From: Euryodendron excelsum | Taxonomy: Eukaryota > Streptophyta > Magnoliopsida > Ericales > Pentaphylacaceae | DNA length: 64,000 nt | NCBI GenBank assembly: GCA_033060915.1 | Contig: CM065386.1 | Span: forward strand, 8,383,501-8,447,500 | Reading direction: 5' to 3' | Shown: positions 1 to 11,099 of the stretch, piece after piece | Position numbering within the stretch: position 1 is the stretch's first letter | How the letters are laid out: every line of letters starts with the position of its first letter | The notes under the pieces: model-generated | What the model was told of the DNA's origin: nothing | The model's database searches: none | Seen by the model: the letters and a program-made list of their open reading frames with translations, nothing else | Translations under genes and position numbers: made by a program

Positions 1-26
1 GTGTATTTTGTGTGTTATAAGAAGAC

Positions 27-51
27 ACACATGGGAAATAATCCCATGTGT
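27..51. repeat. Short perfect hairpin
   Basis: ACACATGGGA at 27-36 is followed by a 5-base AATAA loop and its exact reverse complement TCCCATGTGT at 42-51. Such hairpins occur at or near transposon ends, but no matching end or target duplication is visible because the window starts here. Bases 60-500 hold no gene I can see. Confidence 0.5.
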
Positions 52-509
52 CTCACACCTCCAATATAAGTTACAACACAATCTCACATTGGTCATTTTT
101 GACCCAAATAAAGGAATAATTAACACTAATAATTACATGCACTACAAATTCTCATTAATATAATTAGATAGAGGTTTGGGATATCACAGATGGTCCTAAA
201 GTCATACTCAATTTAAGCCGTTAACGAGAAATTACATTCGAGTGCCCAAATACAAAATGAATCCACAATGAGATGAACGTCTCTAGAAAATGACAAACCA
301 ATCATTGCAGTATTTTTAAGGAATAAGGGCATGATAGGCGCAAATGTCCAAACTGGATTGCTTAAGTTGTGTAATGAAGGGTAGTTAGCCATGTGTGATG
401 ATTTATTTCTGTATGTATTGAAGATATTACTTGGTTGTACTTATATTTGAACTTAATCTTATTTATGCACTGTATTATCTGAATTGAACAACAGCGTATT
501 AGTAGCATC

Positions 510-925
510 TTTCACAGTCTTTTGTCAGCAGTCATTACATCTTTGCAAAGAGTAATCACATCATCCTTCACATTGATAGAGTAATCACATGCTGCACATG
601 GCCTGCAGAGAGTAGTCACATCTTTCACATGCCTTCACAAGTTCATGTGAAAAGCCTAGACCCTGCGGAGAGTAATGACATCGTTCCCAACCTTCACATG
701 GCCTGCAGAGAGTAATGACATCGTTCCCAACCTTTAGTCACATCCTGCAGAGTTTATTGCTTTTTGTCAGCCTTCACATGGCCTTTAGTCACACATGGCG
801 TCTGTATTGATGGAGTAGTCATATGCTGCACATGGCCTGCAGAATGTAGTCACATCTTTCACAATGAGTCACATGTGAATGGTACCGCCAATTGGCATCC
901 AAGGTGAAGTCTTTCACATGTGAAT
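510..925. repeat. Degenerate cluster of short direct repeats
   Basis: Variants of CACATGGCCTGCAGAGAGTA and of GTAATGACATCGTTCCCAACC recur here (around 596, 700 and 830, and around 672 and 712). They are interspersed with many TCACAT and CTTTCACATG words. The spacing is irregular, so this is not a clean tandem array. A related duplication with TCAATGGTAAAGCCT lies at about 4895-4960, on the far side of the PMD remnant, so both may be subterminal repeats of one transposon. That link is inference. Confidence 0.45.
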
Positions 926-1001
926 AACAGAATGCTTCACATGTAACAATTATATCACCTGCCCCTATATAAAGAGTGGGTCACAATTATACAACTCAAA
1001 C

Positions 1002-1178
1002 ATGAATTACACAATGAGTGATATTTTTGAGGCAACGGGTCGACATTGGATTGGATATGATGAGTGGGAGTATCCTTTGGACCCTAATAAACGCTACTCA
1101 CGTAATACTGTCAACATAATGTACGATGAGTACCAATATCGTATTAAGGAGGCCAAAGTGTTGGTAGAAATGTGTTAA
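1002..1178 (+). CDS. Small unidentified ORF, 58 aa
   Basis: I do not recognise this protein. It is an ATG-initiated frame of 58 residues, rich in aromatic and charged residues (for example WIGYDEWEYPLDP), ending in TAA. A good TATA box (CTATATAAA, about 964-972) lies roughly 35 bases upstream of the start, so the frame could sit at the head of a transcript. It is followed at once by a second broken frame (1192-1416) and then, after 1 kb, by the PMD remnant. It is therefore more likely an accessory frame of the same decayed transposon than a host gene. Confidence 0.3.
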   Translation: MNYTMSDIFEATGRHWIGYDEWEYPLDPNKRYSRNTVNIMYDEYQYRIKEAKVLVEMC

Positions 1179-1191
1179 GGTGTGAATAGCC

Positions 1192-1416
1192 ATGAATATG
1201 CCGATTAATACTCCTCAGTTATTACAAATGGCGTTGCACCGTTTCCATGAAGAAGTGAATAGAATGACACAGCGTCATCAACGATAGTTATTTATTCAGT
1301 CTGCAAGTGAGAAGAAGGAAGATGGATTTATGGGTGAATGGGAAATGTATATGCAAGTCAGTAATGAAGAGAAATATCAATTAGACATCAAGATGTTTGA
1401 TGAAGAGAATGTTTAA
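1192..1416 (+). pseudogene. Broken small ORF with one internal stop
   Basis: ATG at 1192 opens a frame of 31 codons (starting MNMPINTPQLLQ), then a TAG at 1285-1287, then 42 further codons in the same frame ending at TAA 1414-1416. The second half is rich in Glu, Lys and Met. The frame differs from that of the 58-aa ORF directly upstream, so a frameshift or a lost intron may separate two parts of one old protein. No family is recognised. From 1417 to 2230 I see no supportable gene. Confidence 0.3.
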
Positions 1417-2394
1417 ACGTGAATATGTCTGTAGTTGTACTTCGTAATTATTAGTTTCTTTGTAACCATGTAAGGAATTGCCTATGTTTTCAAGTGCATT
1501 CGTGTACTTTATATTGTAGTTTGATACAATGAATGATAGTACTATGACTAGTAAATTCTTATTACTAAATTCATCGTTACAAATGGAAATAGCTTATATG
1601 TGCGACTACTATGGTCGTAATAGATAGACAAATTACTTACTAACAAAACTTACAAAACGAGAACAAGGGCATGGTCAATAAGGTTGCAAAGGCCAAATAA
1701 ACTTTCAATCCTCATCTGACATCTCGTAGTCCGATAGATACTTTTCATTGTTTAGAGTCTTGGTGCGTTCTTCAAATGTGAGTTGTCTTCCGCTTATCTC
1801 TGCCATCTCAGTAGTAAGTTTGAGCATGAAGTATCGTCATCGCTGCATAAACATTATGTTGCTCTCCCTTTTTATGCTTGTTATTGCTTCTTCGTACTCC
1901 TTTATGTTCCGCCTCCACATTGTTTGAGACCTGCGTCGAGGGATATTGGCCCCCAAGTTCTGTAGATCTGTGACTAGTAGCCTTTATTCCTCAACCCTAA
2001 CCACCCACTCTTGCTGTAGACCAACATAATAGTCTTTAGGGCTCGAGTACTTTTCACTCTAGCATTGGTCGCCAAATGGAGGCAACAACCACACGCGATG
2101 GTGTAGGCGACTTGCCAAACTATAGGGTCCTCTGTTTGTCATTTTTTCATCAAGTTTAAAATTTTCATGAACGAATGGTCCTCCCACTGACTGTTATTTA
2201 TAGATGGACTATGCCTGAATACTCATACATTTACAAATGTTTTGTATTATTGCCTTTTCTTTATTATGGATAGTCATGTTATTGTATACATGTACTAATA
2301 CGTGTCACAATGCAAGGATTATAGATATAGCTTTGCCAGGGCCTACTGATGGCTTAATGTTGACGTTACAGGTCCATCATCGATCCACTGACAT

Positions 2395-4850
2395 GTGGGA
2401 GCATGGGGTATACAGTCAGTATACTTTTTCTATTTGCATGCATTTATTTTTCTGTTCATATATGTGATTTTTGATATACACTACATTTTTCACACAGGGT
2501 ACGGGGCTCTTCAGTGCAGACGTGGGGGTGCACATCTGTACGATGTACATTTATACCCCCGTGTCCTGCATTACGTTGCCCAGGTAGGATTTTATGGTGT
2601 ATACCAACTTGGTCTTATCCGTTTGGACCACCCCTTCATCACTACCTTGGTTGAGCGTTGGTGGTAGGAGACACACACGTTCCATCTACTTATCGGGGAG
2701 GCTACTATCACATTACAGGACGTTGCCATTCTGTTGGGTCTATCTGTCGATGGGGACCCCATCATACAGCGACACGTGCCTACTACAGTTTTGGAGTGCC
2801 AGTAATTTTGTGCACAGTTATTAGGGGTTGCCCCAATTGCACAACATTTGGATGAGGGCTGCTTTAGGATTTCATGGCTCCGTGAGATATTTCACGTGTT
2901 TCCACATGATGCTGATGAGGTCACAGTCCAGCGGCACGCACGTGCCTACATTATGCGCCTGCTTGGAAGGATACATGTTACAAATTACTCTCAGACCCAC
3001 ATCTGAGTGTCATATCTTACTTTTTTAGACCACGTTGCTTAGACAGGGAGATATAGTTGGGGCAGTGTAGTCCTGGCCATGCTTTATAGGGCCATATGTT
3101 TAGCGGTGAGGTCTGGCGTGAGGCAGATTGCGAGGTCACTAGTGTTGTTACAGGTATTTACTTTGGTATACTGGACAATGCTTTATATTAATGCATATTT
3201 TTTACAAGTTATATTTTTCACTACGAGTTATTTATTATGCGAGTGTCACCCATTTTGTACAGATATGGGTATACGAGTACTTTCCACGTATGGCCCCGCG
3301 TCGTATGGATGACACCACTGATCGTTAGCAGCCATTACTTTTAGAAGGAGTGTAGTTCCCTACCGGACCATGGGGAGCCAAGTATAAATGACTGACTTAT
3401 GAATCTTACATACAAATATATATGCGTTACTAATAATTTTCATATTATGTTTAACATTTATGTTAGGTGGATATGTAAATATAGCACAGACATTACTTCC
3501 ATTCATGTGGTCCACGTTTATCGAGACCAACTAGACCGATTGAGGCCTGACGATGTATGTATATAATATCTTCCATTAGTATTTCATTTTACTTAATTGT
3601 ACTATCATTGATGCAAAAATTAGTAATGTCTATGTAGACACGTGCAGTTCATCTGGCGCTCGTATGATGATATCATTCCTACACTCCTTGCTTATTGCCA
3701 GGCAGTCAGCGATGTCTGGTTGACTTGGTCCTCTTTACTATACTTCGAGGTTGTTGAGTTGCATCTACTAGATCATATCTGTGGACAATTTGGGTTAAGA
3801 GAGGATGTACCTGAGGAGTGTTTGACCTCTGTCAGGTTACATGGTATTGACATGCAAGGGAGAGGCCGGACTGATTGGACTGACAGACACGCAGAGTACA
3901 TAGAGCTGTGGGAGCATAGGCGTGGACATATGATAGTTACGGTTCTTGAGGCTGCAGTCATGTGATATGACAATCCATACATGGTGTGGTATCGCAGTAT
4001 TACACGCCCACTCGTGGGCAATCTAAGTCATCGCCTTGCTACGGGATACTTGGAGGTGGGCTCCACCGTAAAGATTGTGGTTAGTACACGACTTTAAAAT
4101 TTATTTTATTTTACCGTGAATTCTTAACATCAAATAGTCATAAATACATTCCTTTATTTTGTAGACTCATCATATCACGTCCATACATAATCTCATAGAT
4201 CATGCCATTTTTGCGTATGGCTCGACAAAGGCATTATAGGATACGTATAGGGCACGGGACCTGTGTACCACAACACTTTATATATTATGAGAGTAGGAGC
4301 GAATTACACGGTTAGCAAGTTCACTTGTTCCCCCTCCCGTGCAGCCACACCCCCCTGGTTCATCGTCATATCAAATGCCATAGTCTTTTGGTGCCACCGG
4401 GCCATACTCATCGCTTATGACTTCGACGATGCTGGTGTACACATATCACAGTGAGTCATGAGATGTACCCTCTTCATCACGTGCGATTAGTTCTGAGGTG
4501 AAATCGCGTTGCACCGGCCCTTGCCACATCACCTCCCCTATTGCGTATGACCAGGGTTCTAGGTACTCGACACTCAACGATTAAAAAGATTTTAACGCAT
4601 ATGTCGACCCATTATTAGCATCAAGGCAACATATAGAGACGCCTTTCATGCATATAGAGGGTCGCGTTTCACCTCCTATGTCGTCCCAGTATGCACCTCC
4701 ATATCCACCATCATACACAGAGGGGCCATCTCAGGAAGCTTCGTAGATCACACATGCAGAGCCACAGCCAAAGCCATAGAGATTACGTCAGATCACACGT
4801 GTCTATGAGAGTCGTAGGTTGAGGAAAAGCCTGGTTTACAAGATATATAA
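2395..4850 (+). pseudogene. Decayed plant mobile domain (PMD) gene, MAIN-like / 'phosphatase 7 long form homolog' type
   Basis: Several pieces read as the plant mobile domain found in MAIN/MAIL proteins and in some plant transposons. Piece 1 follows a possible splice acceptor at about 2499. It contains VYQLGLIRLDHPFITTLVERW, then an in-frame TAG (2665-2667), then [20 protein letters not shown] and ILLGLSVDG, then an in-frame TAA near 2808, then FRISWLREIF and HARAYIMRLLG to about 2970. Piece 2 (3642-3962) contains YCQAVSDVWLTWSSL and HGIDMQGRGRTDWTDRHAEYIELWEHR, followed by a TGA. A proline-rich, low-complexity tail is readable at about 4600-4850. PMD genes commonly carry a tryptophan-rich ETHTFHL(P/L)xGE(A/M)TITLQDV core, and this copy keeps it. 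Stops and shifts show that it no longer encodes a full protein. Flanking small ORFs and repeats suggest a PMD-carrying transposon rather than a host MAIL gene. No MuDR transposase or terminal repeats were identified. Confidence 0.7.
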
Positions 4851-5103
4851 ATTATGATTCATCTGGTAAGTCAGCCTTTCTTCTTAGTTGTCATGTCAAT
4901 GGTAAAGCCTAACTTGTCCTTGAACGTGAAGTAATGTCAATGGTAAAGCCTTTCTTGTCCTTGAGTCTTCACGTGAAGCCTGCACATAAGGCTTATTCTG
5001 CAACCTAATAAATTCACGTAATGTATTTACTCATGCTTTGTGCCATATTGCTTATATATACATTGTGTAATTACGTGAAGAATTGCTAAATCATATTCCA
5101 AAT

Positions 5104-5502
5104 ATGTTGAATCGAAAAGGATTATTTAGTGCATCGTCTAGTCGTTCGGTTCTAAGCGCCGACATGGATGAAAACCAATTCTCAGCCATCCATATGGTGC
5201 GTACATACACGGATCCAGTCGGTAACAAACGGTATGGGCGAAAGCATTGCTTTTTTAACAAATATATCCTAATGCATGATACGATGGGTCCTGTCAGCCA
5301 CGTCTTCATTGGCAATGCATCATTACGTTCATCCCGTGGGGTGACCGACGACCAATGCATAAGGTTGCCGTGGGAGGACTTGTTCGATAAATGGTGTGAA
5401 CAAGAGATGTATTGCCGATGGCATGGCCTGCGTATCCTAAAGACTCGTTCAACTAAGTTATTTGATAGGTCATCTTATACCAAGGTCATGAAAATGCTCT
5501 AA
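5104..5502 (+). CDS. Unidentified 132-aa ORF
   Basis: From ATG 5104 an open frame of 132 residues runs to the TAA at 5500-5502. A TATA-like CTTATATATA lies at about 5051-5060. I do not recognise the family. The protein is basic and mixed in composition, with several Cys and His residues in the second half (RKHCFFN, WCEQEMYCRWHG). No membrane segment or signal peptide is apparent. It lies just downstream of the PMD remnant and just upstream of the 178-bp repeats, so it may belong to the same mobile element, perhaps as an accessory frame or a captured exon. The intact frame amid decayed neighbours is the main reason to keep it. From 5503 to 5920 I see nothing supportable. Confidence 0.4.
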   Translation: MLNRKGLFSASSSRSVLSADMDENQFSAIHMVRTYTDPVGNKRYGRKHCFFNKYILMHDTMGPVSHVFIGNASLRSSRGVTDDQCIRLPWEDLFDKWCEQEMYCRWHGLRILKTRSTKLFDRSSYTKVMKML

Positions 5503-5920
5503 CGCGAGATCGATCAAATGTAACGAAGGATGGATTGATATCATTTTACATATCATGCAAAGAAAGAATGTGTTAATCCAACATAATGATTAATAGAAAT
5601 TGCTGAAGATCTATTGCTAGTTTTTATCCTAGAACTTTCAGACTTCTCAGAAGAAGAAAGTCATGATGACTTTGTTAACTATCTACCTAGTAGCCTTAGA
5701 ATTGCTGGCAAACCACTATGTTGTTATGAACATGGTCCCCAAAGCTTATTCTACTTTTTAGTTTAGTATGATGTAAAATAAGTTATTACGTTTTCATGTA
5801 ATATATGGGTGAGTTTGATTTTCGTCATATTTGTCATTTTTTATTTAATGTTATTCAACTCAGCCATTAGGATAATTTCGAAAGTTGGATAGATATAGTT
5901 TTTAGTATGAACATGGTCCC

Positions 5921-6655
5921 GGTTTGGAAGTTATGCAAAATTTTTGAATTTCGAAACTTAGGTTATCGGAAGTAAGGCAACTTGGTTGTTGGGGTACCGA
6001 AATGGAGAGAAAGGGTCCGGGGAGTGTGAAACTTTACGGAAGGCACCGGTGTGATATGAGTGACGTGTGGGAATTGACGGCACGTCAATCGACTTCCTGA
6101 TTTGAAAGTTATGCAAAGTTTTCGAATTTCGAAACTTAGGTTATCGGAAGTAGGGCAACTAGGCCGTTGGGGTACCGAAATGGGGAGGAAGGGTTCGAGG
6201 AGTGTTAAACTTTACGGGAGGCACAGGTGTGACACGAGTGACGTGTGGGAGTTGACGACACGTCAATCGGTTTTCCGGTTTGAAGGTTATGCAAATTTTT
6301 CGAATTTTGAAATTTAGGCTATCGAAAGTAGGCTAACTCGGCCGTTGGGGTACCGAAATGGGGACGAAAGATCCGGGGACTGTGAAACTTTACAGGAGGC
6401 ACCGGTGTGATAAGAGTGACTTGTGGGAGTTAAGGGCACGTCAATCGGTTTCTCGGTTTGAAAGTTATGCAAAATTTTCGAATTTCGAAACTTAAGCTAT
6501 CGAAAGTAGGCCAACTCGGCCGTTGGGATACCGAAATGGGGACGAAGGGTTCGGAGAGTGTGAAACTTTACGGGAGGTACCGATGTGATAAGAGTGACGT
6601 GTGAGAGTTGACAGCACGTTAATCGGTTTTTCGGTTTAAAAGTTACGTAAGTTTA
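5921..6655. repeat. Tandem 178-bp repeat, four full units plus a stub
   Basis: Units start with GGTTTG(A/G)AAGTTATGC or variants at 5921, 6099, 6277, 6455 and 6633, exactly 178 bases apart each time. The fifth copy stops after about 20 bases. Each unit contains GAATTTCGAAACTTAGG, GGGGTACCGAAATGG, GTGAAACTTTACGG and an inverted pair TGACGTG ... CACGTCA (6061 and 6081 in unit 1, 6239 and 6259 in unit 2). One arm is mutated in units 3 and 4. The 178-base length is typical of plant satellite monomers, but the array is short and lies about 350 bp upstream of the CAD1 promoter. Confidence 0.92.
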
Positions 6656-6989
6656 AGTTGAACTGTTGTGCTGCTGTTCGGAGGGGGTAATTTCTGATAT
6701 AAAGACCATTTTGAATGGCGTTTTTTTATCAGGAAACAATGCCTTTTGAAATGGCATTTTCTCAAGAGAAAAAACGTCATTCAACAAAGTATTTTTTTTA
6801 TATTTTTCTCCTCTGTATTTTTCTATTTAAAATAATACAACCTAAAATTTTCGTATTTCTTATTTAAAAAACAACCTAAAAACTTTTTTTAAAAGACATT
6901 TTTAAAAAAATCGTCAATTCAAATGACGCTTAACTTGAATTACTGTGTAAAGTTAAATCAACGCTCAATTTGAAAAATAAACTATTTTT

Positions 6990-7219
6990 TAGCCGCTTAC
7001 CACAGCAGTGACGTTCCCCAATAAGCAATTCGTGTCTGAGTTGCTCTGTTGGCGCAATCAGAACTCATGGCCCCTTACTTCAGCGATTACGTCAGCTTCC
7101 CATTCCCCCACAGCTATATATCCATACCGGTGTGTTAATGTAATAATATTCTCTCGCTCTCACTTTTCTCTTCTCTCTCTCTATCTCTATCACTCTGTGT
7201 ACAGTTGAAGTTGGTGGCA
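6990..7219 (+). promoter_or_regulatory. CAD1 promoter and 5' UTR
   Basis: A TGACGT at 7009-7014 (in GCTTACCACAGCAGTGACGT) and an ACGTCA at 7089-7094 (in TTCAGCGATTACGTCAGC) are the cores bound by TGA/bZIP factors. A TATATA lies at 7115-7120, about 100 bases before the ATG, and a CT-rich leader follows. The same layout occurs before all four CAD copies, so it was in place before the duplications. Stress or salicylate response is inferred from the motif only. Confidence 0.6.
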
Positions 7220-9343
7220 ATGGCGAAATCGGCGGAGGAAGTACACGCAGTGAAGGCATATGGATGGGCAGCGAAAGACCAGTCTGGCATACTCTCTCCC
7301 TTCAAATTTTCAAGGAGGTACCTACTTTCTCACTTGCTTCGTCTTCTTTGATTGTGAAAGGCTTCGATTGTCTCTCTTTTTGCTACTTTATAAAATCAGG
7401 CGATTTGTAGGAAGAAAAGAATCGATTCCTCCATTATATATGCACGATTCGAACATATATACATGTTCTTTGTTCGTTATTACGTGCTTGTTAATGATTA
7501 TGATGGTTTTGAGTGGGTTGGATGCGTGTATCTATATATATATATATGTGATTATTATATATAATGATGTTGCAGGGCCACAGGGGATGAAGACGTGAGG
7601 TTCAAAATCATGTATTGTGGAATCTGTCACACTGATCTTCACAGAATTAAAAACGAATGGGGTGGCTCCAAGTACCCCCTTCTCCCCGGGTATGAATTTT
7701 ACCCTCACTGTCTGTGTCTGTGTCTGTGTCTCTGTCTCTGTATTGATATGGATATATATGAAATGTTGATACTTGTATGGGGACTTTATGAATTAAAACA
7801 CTACCCAATCAGAGTTTTCAATTAGGTTTGTTGGCAAAATATTTGAGCCCTAAGTTTTTTCCAACCCATTTTCCATTTGCTTTTAACTCAAATGAAGGGC
7901 AATATCAAATTGACCAAAAAATAATTACAAATTCAAGATGGGCCAAGATTAAAGGACACTTGTGGATTTATGGAATAAAAGTCTCGAGATAGCATACAGG
8001 GCAAGTTTGCTAATTATTGTAAAGAAATATTACTGGAGCTGGTTCTGCTGTTCGTTCCTAATCTTTAACATGAGGTTGCGTTTTGCAAATGAAGTTAGCT
8101 CAAATTTGACACTCCCATGTCATTTCACTGCACAAAACAATGACAATTCTACCTCCACTGTTACTGGCTCCTGTATTTAATCTGTGTGGATATAGATGAG
8201 GAAGTACTGATCCCTTTGCTAAATACACCTGATGATTTGATTATCTACTCAATTCAGGCATGAGCTTGTGGGTGTGGTGACTGAGGTTGGGAGCAAGGTT
8301 CAAAAGTTCAAAGTTGGGGACAACGTTGGAGTTGGGTGCCTGGTTGGAGCATGTCACTCGTGCGACAACTGCGCCAACGATCTTGAAAATTACTGCCCCA
8401 AAAAGATACTGACCTACAATGCCACCTACCATGATGGAACCACCACATGTGGAGGTTACTCAGATCATATGGTGGCTAATGAGCATTACGTGGTTCGCAT
8501 TCCTGACAATCTGCCTCTTGATGCTGCTGCTCCTCTCCTTTGTGCTGGGATCACAATGTACAGTCCCCTGCGATTTTTTGGACTCGACAAGCCTGGTTTG
8601 CATGTGGGTGTGGTGGGTTTAGGCGGCCTGGGCCATGTAGGCGTGAAGTTTGCAAAGGCTTTTGGGGCTAAGGTAACTGTGATTAGTACATCGCCTAACA
8701 AGAAGAAAGAAGCCATTGAACATCTTGGTGCTGATTCATTTTTGGTCAGTCGAGACCCAGATCAGATGCAGGTAATTAACAATTTTGCTTCTTTGAATGT
8801 AATGGACTTTGCAATTTGTTTTGTAGAAGTTCTTTATTTTGTATATAGTCATTCTTATGTTGATATGTTGAATTTGCATAGGCTGTCATGGGCACAATGG
8901 ATGGTATTCTTGATACAGTATCTGCAGTTCACCCTCTCCTACCATTGCTTGGTCTGCTGAAGTCTCATGGAAAACTTGTCATGCTTGGTGCACCCGACAA
9001 GCCACTGGAGCTACCGGTCTTTCCTCTGCTTATGGGTAAGCTTTTGACAATACTAATTTGTTATATGTCCTGCTTTCATATCTTTGTTCATTTTGCTCTT
9101 CAAATAAGAAACGTATCTGACCTGGAATGTGGAATGACAGGGAGGAAGTTAGTGGCTGGAAGTGCAATTGGGGGGTTGAAGGAGACACAAGAAATGGTTA
9201 ATTTTGCAGCAAAACACAACATAACACCAGATATTGAGGTCATTCCCATAGACTATGTGAACACTGCCATGGAACGTCTTGCAAAAGCTGATGTTAGATA
9301 TCGATTTGTCATTGATGTTGCAAACACTTTGAAGGCTGCCTAG
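7220..9343 (+). CDS. CAD1: cinnamyl alcohol dehydrogenase-like / ELI3 type, 360 aa, five exons
   Basis: Exons 7220-7317, 7576-7689, 8258-8771, 8882-9035 and 9141-9343 join to 1083 bases and an uninterrupted 360-residue protein, the usual family length. All introns are GT..AG. Visible residues: catalytic zinc Cys50 (YCGICHTD), His72 in GHE and Cys166 (LLCAG); structural zinc Cys103, 106, 109 and 117; active-site Thr52; the Rossmann motif GLGGLG at 191-196; and a 213-ISTSPNKK loop whose Ser/Thr and Lys favour NADP over NAD. The family oxidises or reduces aromatic, terpenoid or sugar alcohols and aldehydes in the cytosol. The ELI3 / 'probable mannitol dehydrogenase' branch fits best, and the true substrate is not predictable. 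The closest copy in the window is CAD4, which shares even intron 2. It looks functional. Confidence 0.95.
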
Positions 9344-9589
9344 TTCGCAATTTGGTTTCCTTTTGAGTCTGTCCGATGGTTGAGGTATTAATACTTGGTG
9401 GTTTTAGAGTCCTGACTCTGAGACATATCACTTGTCTTCTGTTGCTGGTGTCACAGCATATGACCTGCGACATTGGTTGTGTTATATATAAGTTTATATA
9501 AATGGAAGCTTGAATGAATACAAGTTTGCATTTTGCCATTCCTATGCTGTTGTGTGAACCTCCTTTCGTTGATTCAATATGATTCACTG
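9344..9589 (+). other. CAD1 3' UTR and flank
   Basis: Sequence after the stop (GGTTTCCTTT, GATGGTTGAGGTATTAATAC, ATATGACCTG) is repeated after all four CAD copies, so it is a shared 3' UTR. No canonical AATAAA is obvious near the end, which is common in plants. Confidence 0.5.
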
Positions 9590-11055
9590 GCCAAATTGTT
9601 CCAATTTTTGCATTTCGTGTTGATAATTTGAAGCCATTTCAACGTAAATGTACATACACAGAGAGACAGATAGAGGGGGGGGGGGGGGGGGGGGGGGGTG
9701 GGGTGGGGTGGGGGGTTTTGAGACGAATAACATAAGGATTGCTACTTTTTAGGAGACTACTTAATTAGACACTGCAGGTTTTATGCTAAAGTTGCTTTCC
9801 ACAACCATCATTCATGGCCGAAGAGTGGAAGGGCGAAAATTTAGTTCATGAGAAAATTTAATGTAAGCCAACCATACCCCGTCTGGCATGTGTATATCTT
9901 TTCTCTTGCAGCATCACCTCATCAAATAGGCAAACCTTTGTGGGGCAAGGCATTTTTCACTCCTCCCTAATTATACATACCCATTCACTTATATTTATGG
10001 GATAGGTACAGTAACGAAAGACTGTTATGTGAAATATTTTAGTTGAATTGGGCGCACGTTGTGGGCTAGTGGTCGGATACATAGTTTCCCCAGGTCATCA
10101 TCTGGGGTTTGAGCTCTGGCCTTGGCCTCCTCCCCAGGCTTTTGCCTTCCTTGGACCCAAAGTAGGAAACAAAGAGAACATTTTAGTTGAATTTGTCCCT
10201 TTAATGGGTTCCCTTTTATTTATTTATTTATTTTCATGACCTTAAGAGTTGTTTGGTGGGTTCGCTAATTGAAGTTGAACTAGGCTTATTAGGAATTGAC
10301 CATATTTCATTTAAATAATTATGAAATATATTATGATATTTTAAATCATTGCAAATCTTTGAAATGCTAATTAAAAATAAAAACAAAAACAAAAACAAAA
10401 ACAAAAACAAATATTAAAATTAGATGTTTTCACCCCATTGGGAAAATGCCCATATTTGGATAATCCAAAAGCACGATGTGAGTTGCATTTTCACCCTCAA
10501 AAAGCATACTTTAACTATCTTCTTATCATTCGAAATAAACTTTGGAACTTTGAAATACACCCATAATGAGTAGGAAGCATCCAAATCGGGACTGGATTCT
10601 CTCCAGTGTCTCCCTCTCTATCTCTCTCTACACATGTGTAGAGAGAGATAGGGTAAACTGGAGGGATTGCACTGGAGAGGATCCGGTCCCATCCAAATCT
10701 TGGATTTTAACATTAATGCTTTAATAATATCAGCGTTTGAGTAACTACAAAGTGTTATAGAAACTTGGAAATCCTTGATATCCATGTAAGAGTTCATATT
10801 AGGCAGGATCAAATTTAGACAAGGTGTAAGACCTTTTCCTTTATTTTTTTCGTGACTTTTTGTAAGAGTTATAATAAAACAAAACTTATACCTGTTGAAT
10901 TATATGCAATTCGTCCATATTTATTATGCAATCCGAATTTTATGTCAAATGAAAAAAAATTCCTTCATCTGCACTGTTGTAAATATTAGAAAATGATTAT
11001 TAAAAAATGGAAGAAAATGGATGAGACAATTCAATCTCCAATGGGTTTAGAAGTT
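9590..11055. repeat. Duplicated spacer block D, copy after CAD1
   Basis: The stretch from GTTGATAATTTGAAGCCATTT to about 11055 matches 20898-22690 and 34025-36000 in the same order. Shared landmarks include GACACTGCAGGTTTTATGC, CATCAAATAGGCAAACC, GGGATAGGTACAGTA and GAAATACACCCAT(A/G)ATGAG. A short inverted repeat (CCTCTCTATCTCTCTCTAC / GTAGAGAGAGATAGGG) at about 10612-10652 is present only here. No coding frame is conserved between the copies, so I regard it as noncoding. Confidence 0.75.
9675..9716 (+). repeat. G24 homopolymer with following G4-6 runs
   Basis: Twenty-four consecutive Gs (9675-9698) are followed by TGGGG, TGGGG and TGGGGGG. The spacer copies after PsiCAD2 and CAD3 carry a long AG repeat at the same place, so a microsatellite here has changed type. 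The pattern can form G-quadruplexes, and the exact length may be a sequencing estimate. Confidence 0.8.
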
Positions 11056-11099
11056 AGTAAAGTGGCAAATATGAGTATGTACTTCAAAGATCAATTTAC

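Noticed and set aside
3773..4021. Minus-strand frame of 82 codons
   Set aside because: Antisense shadow of the PMD remnant.
8268..8960. Single long frame of about 230 codons
   Set aside because: It is CAD1 exon 3 read through the splice donor into intron 3; exon joining explains it fully.
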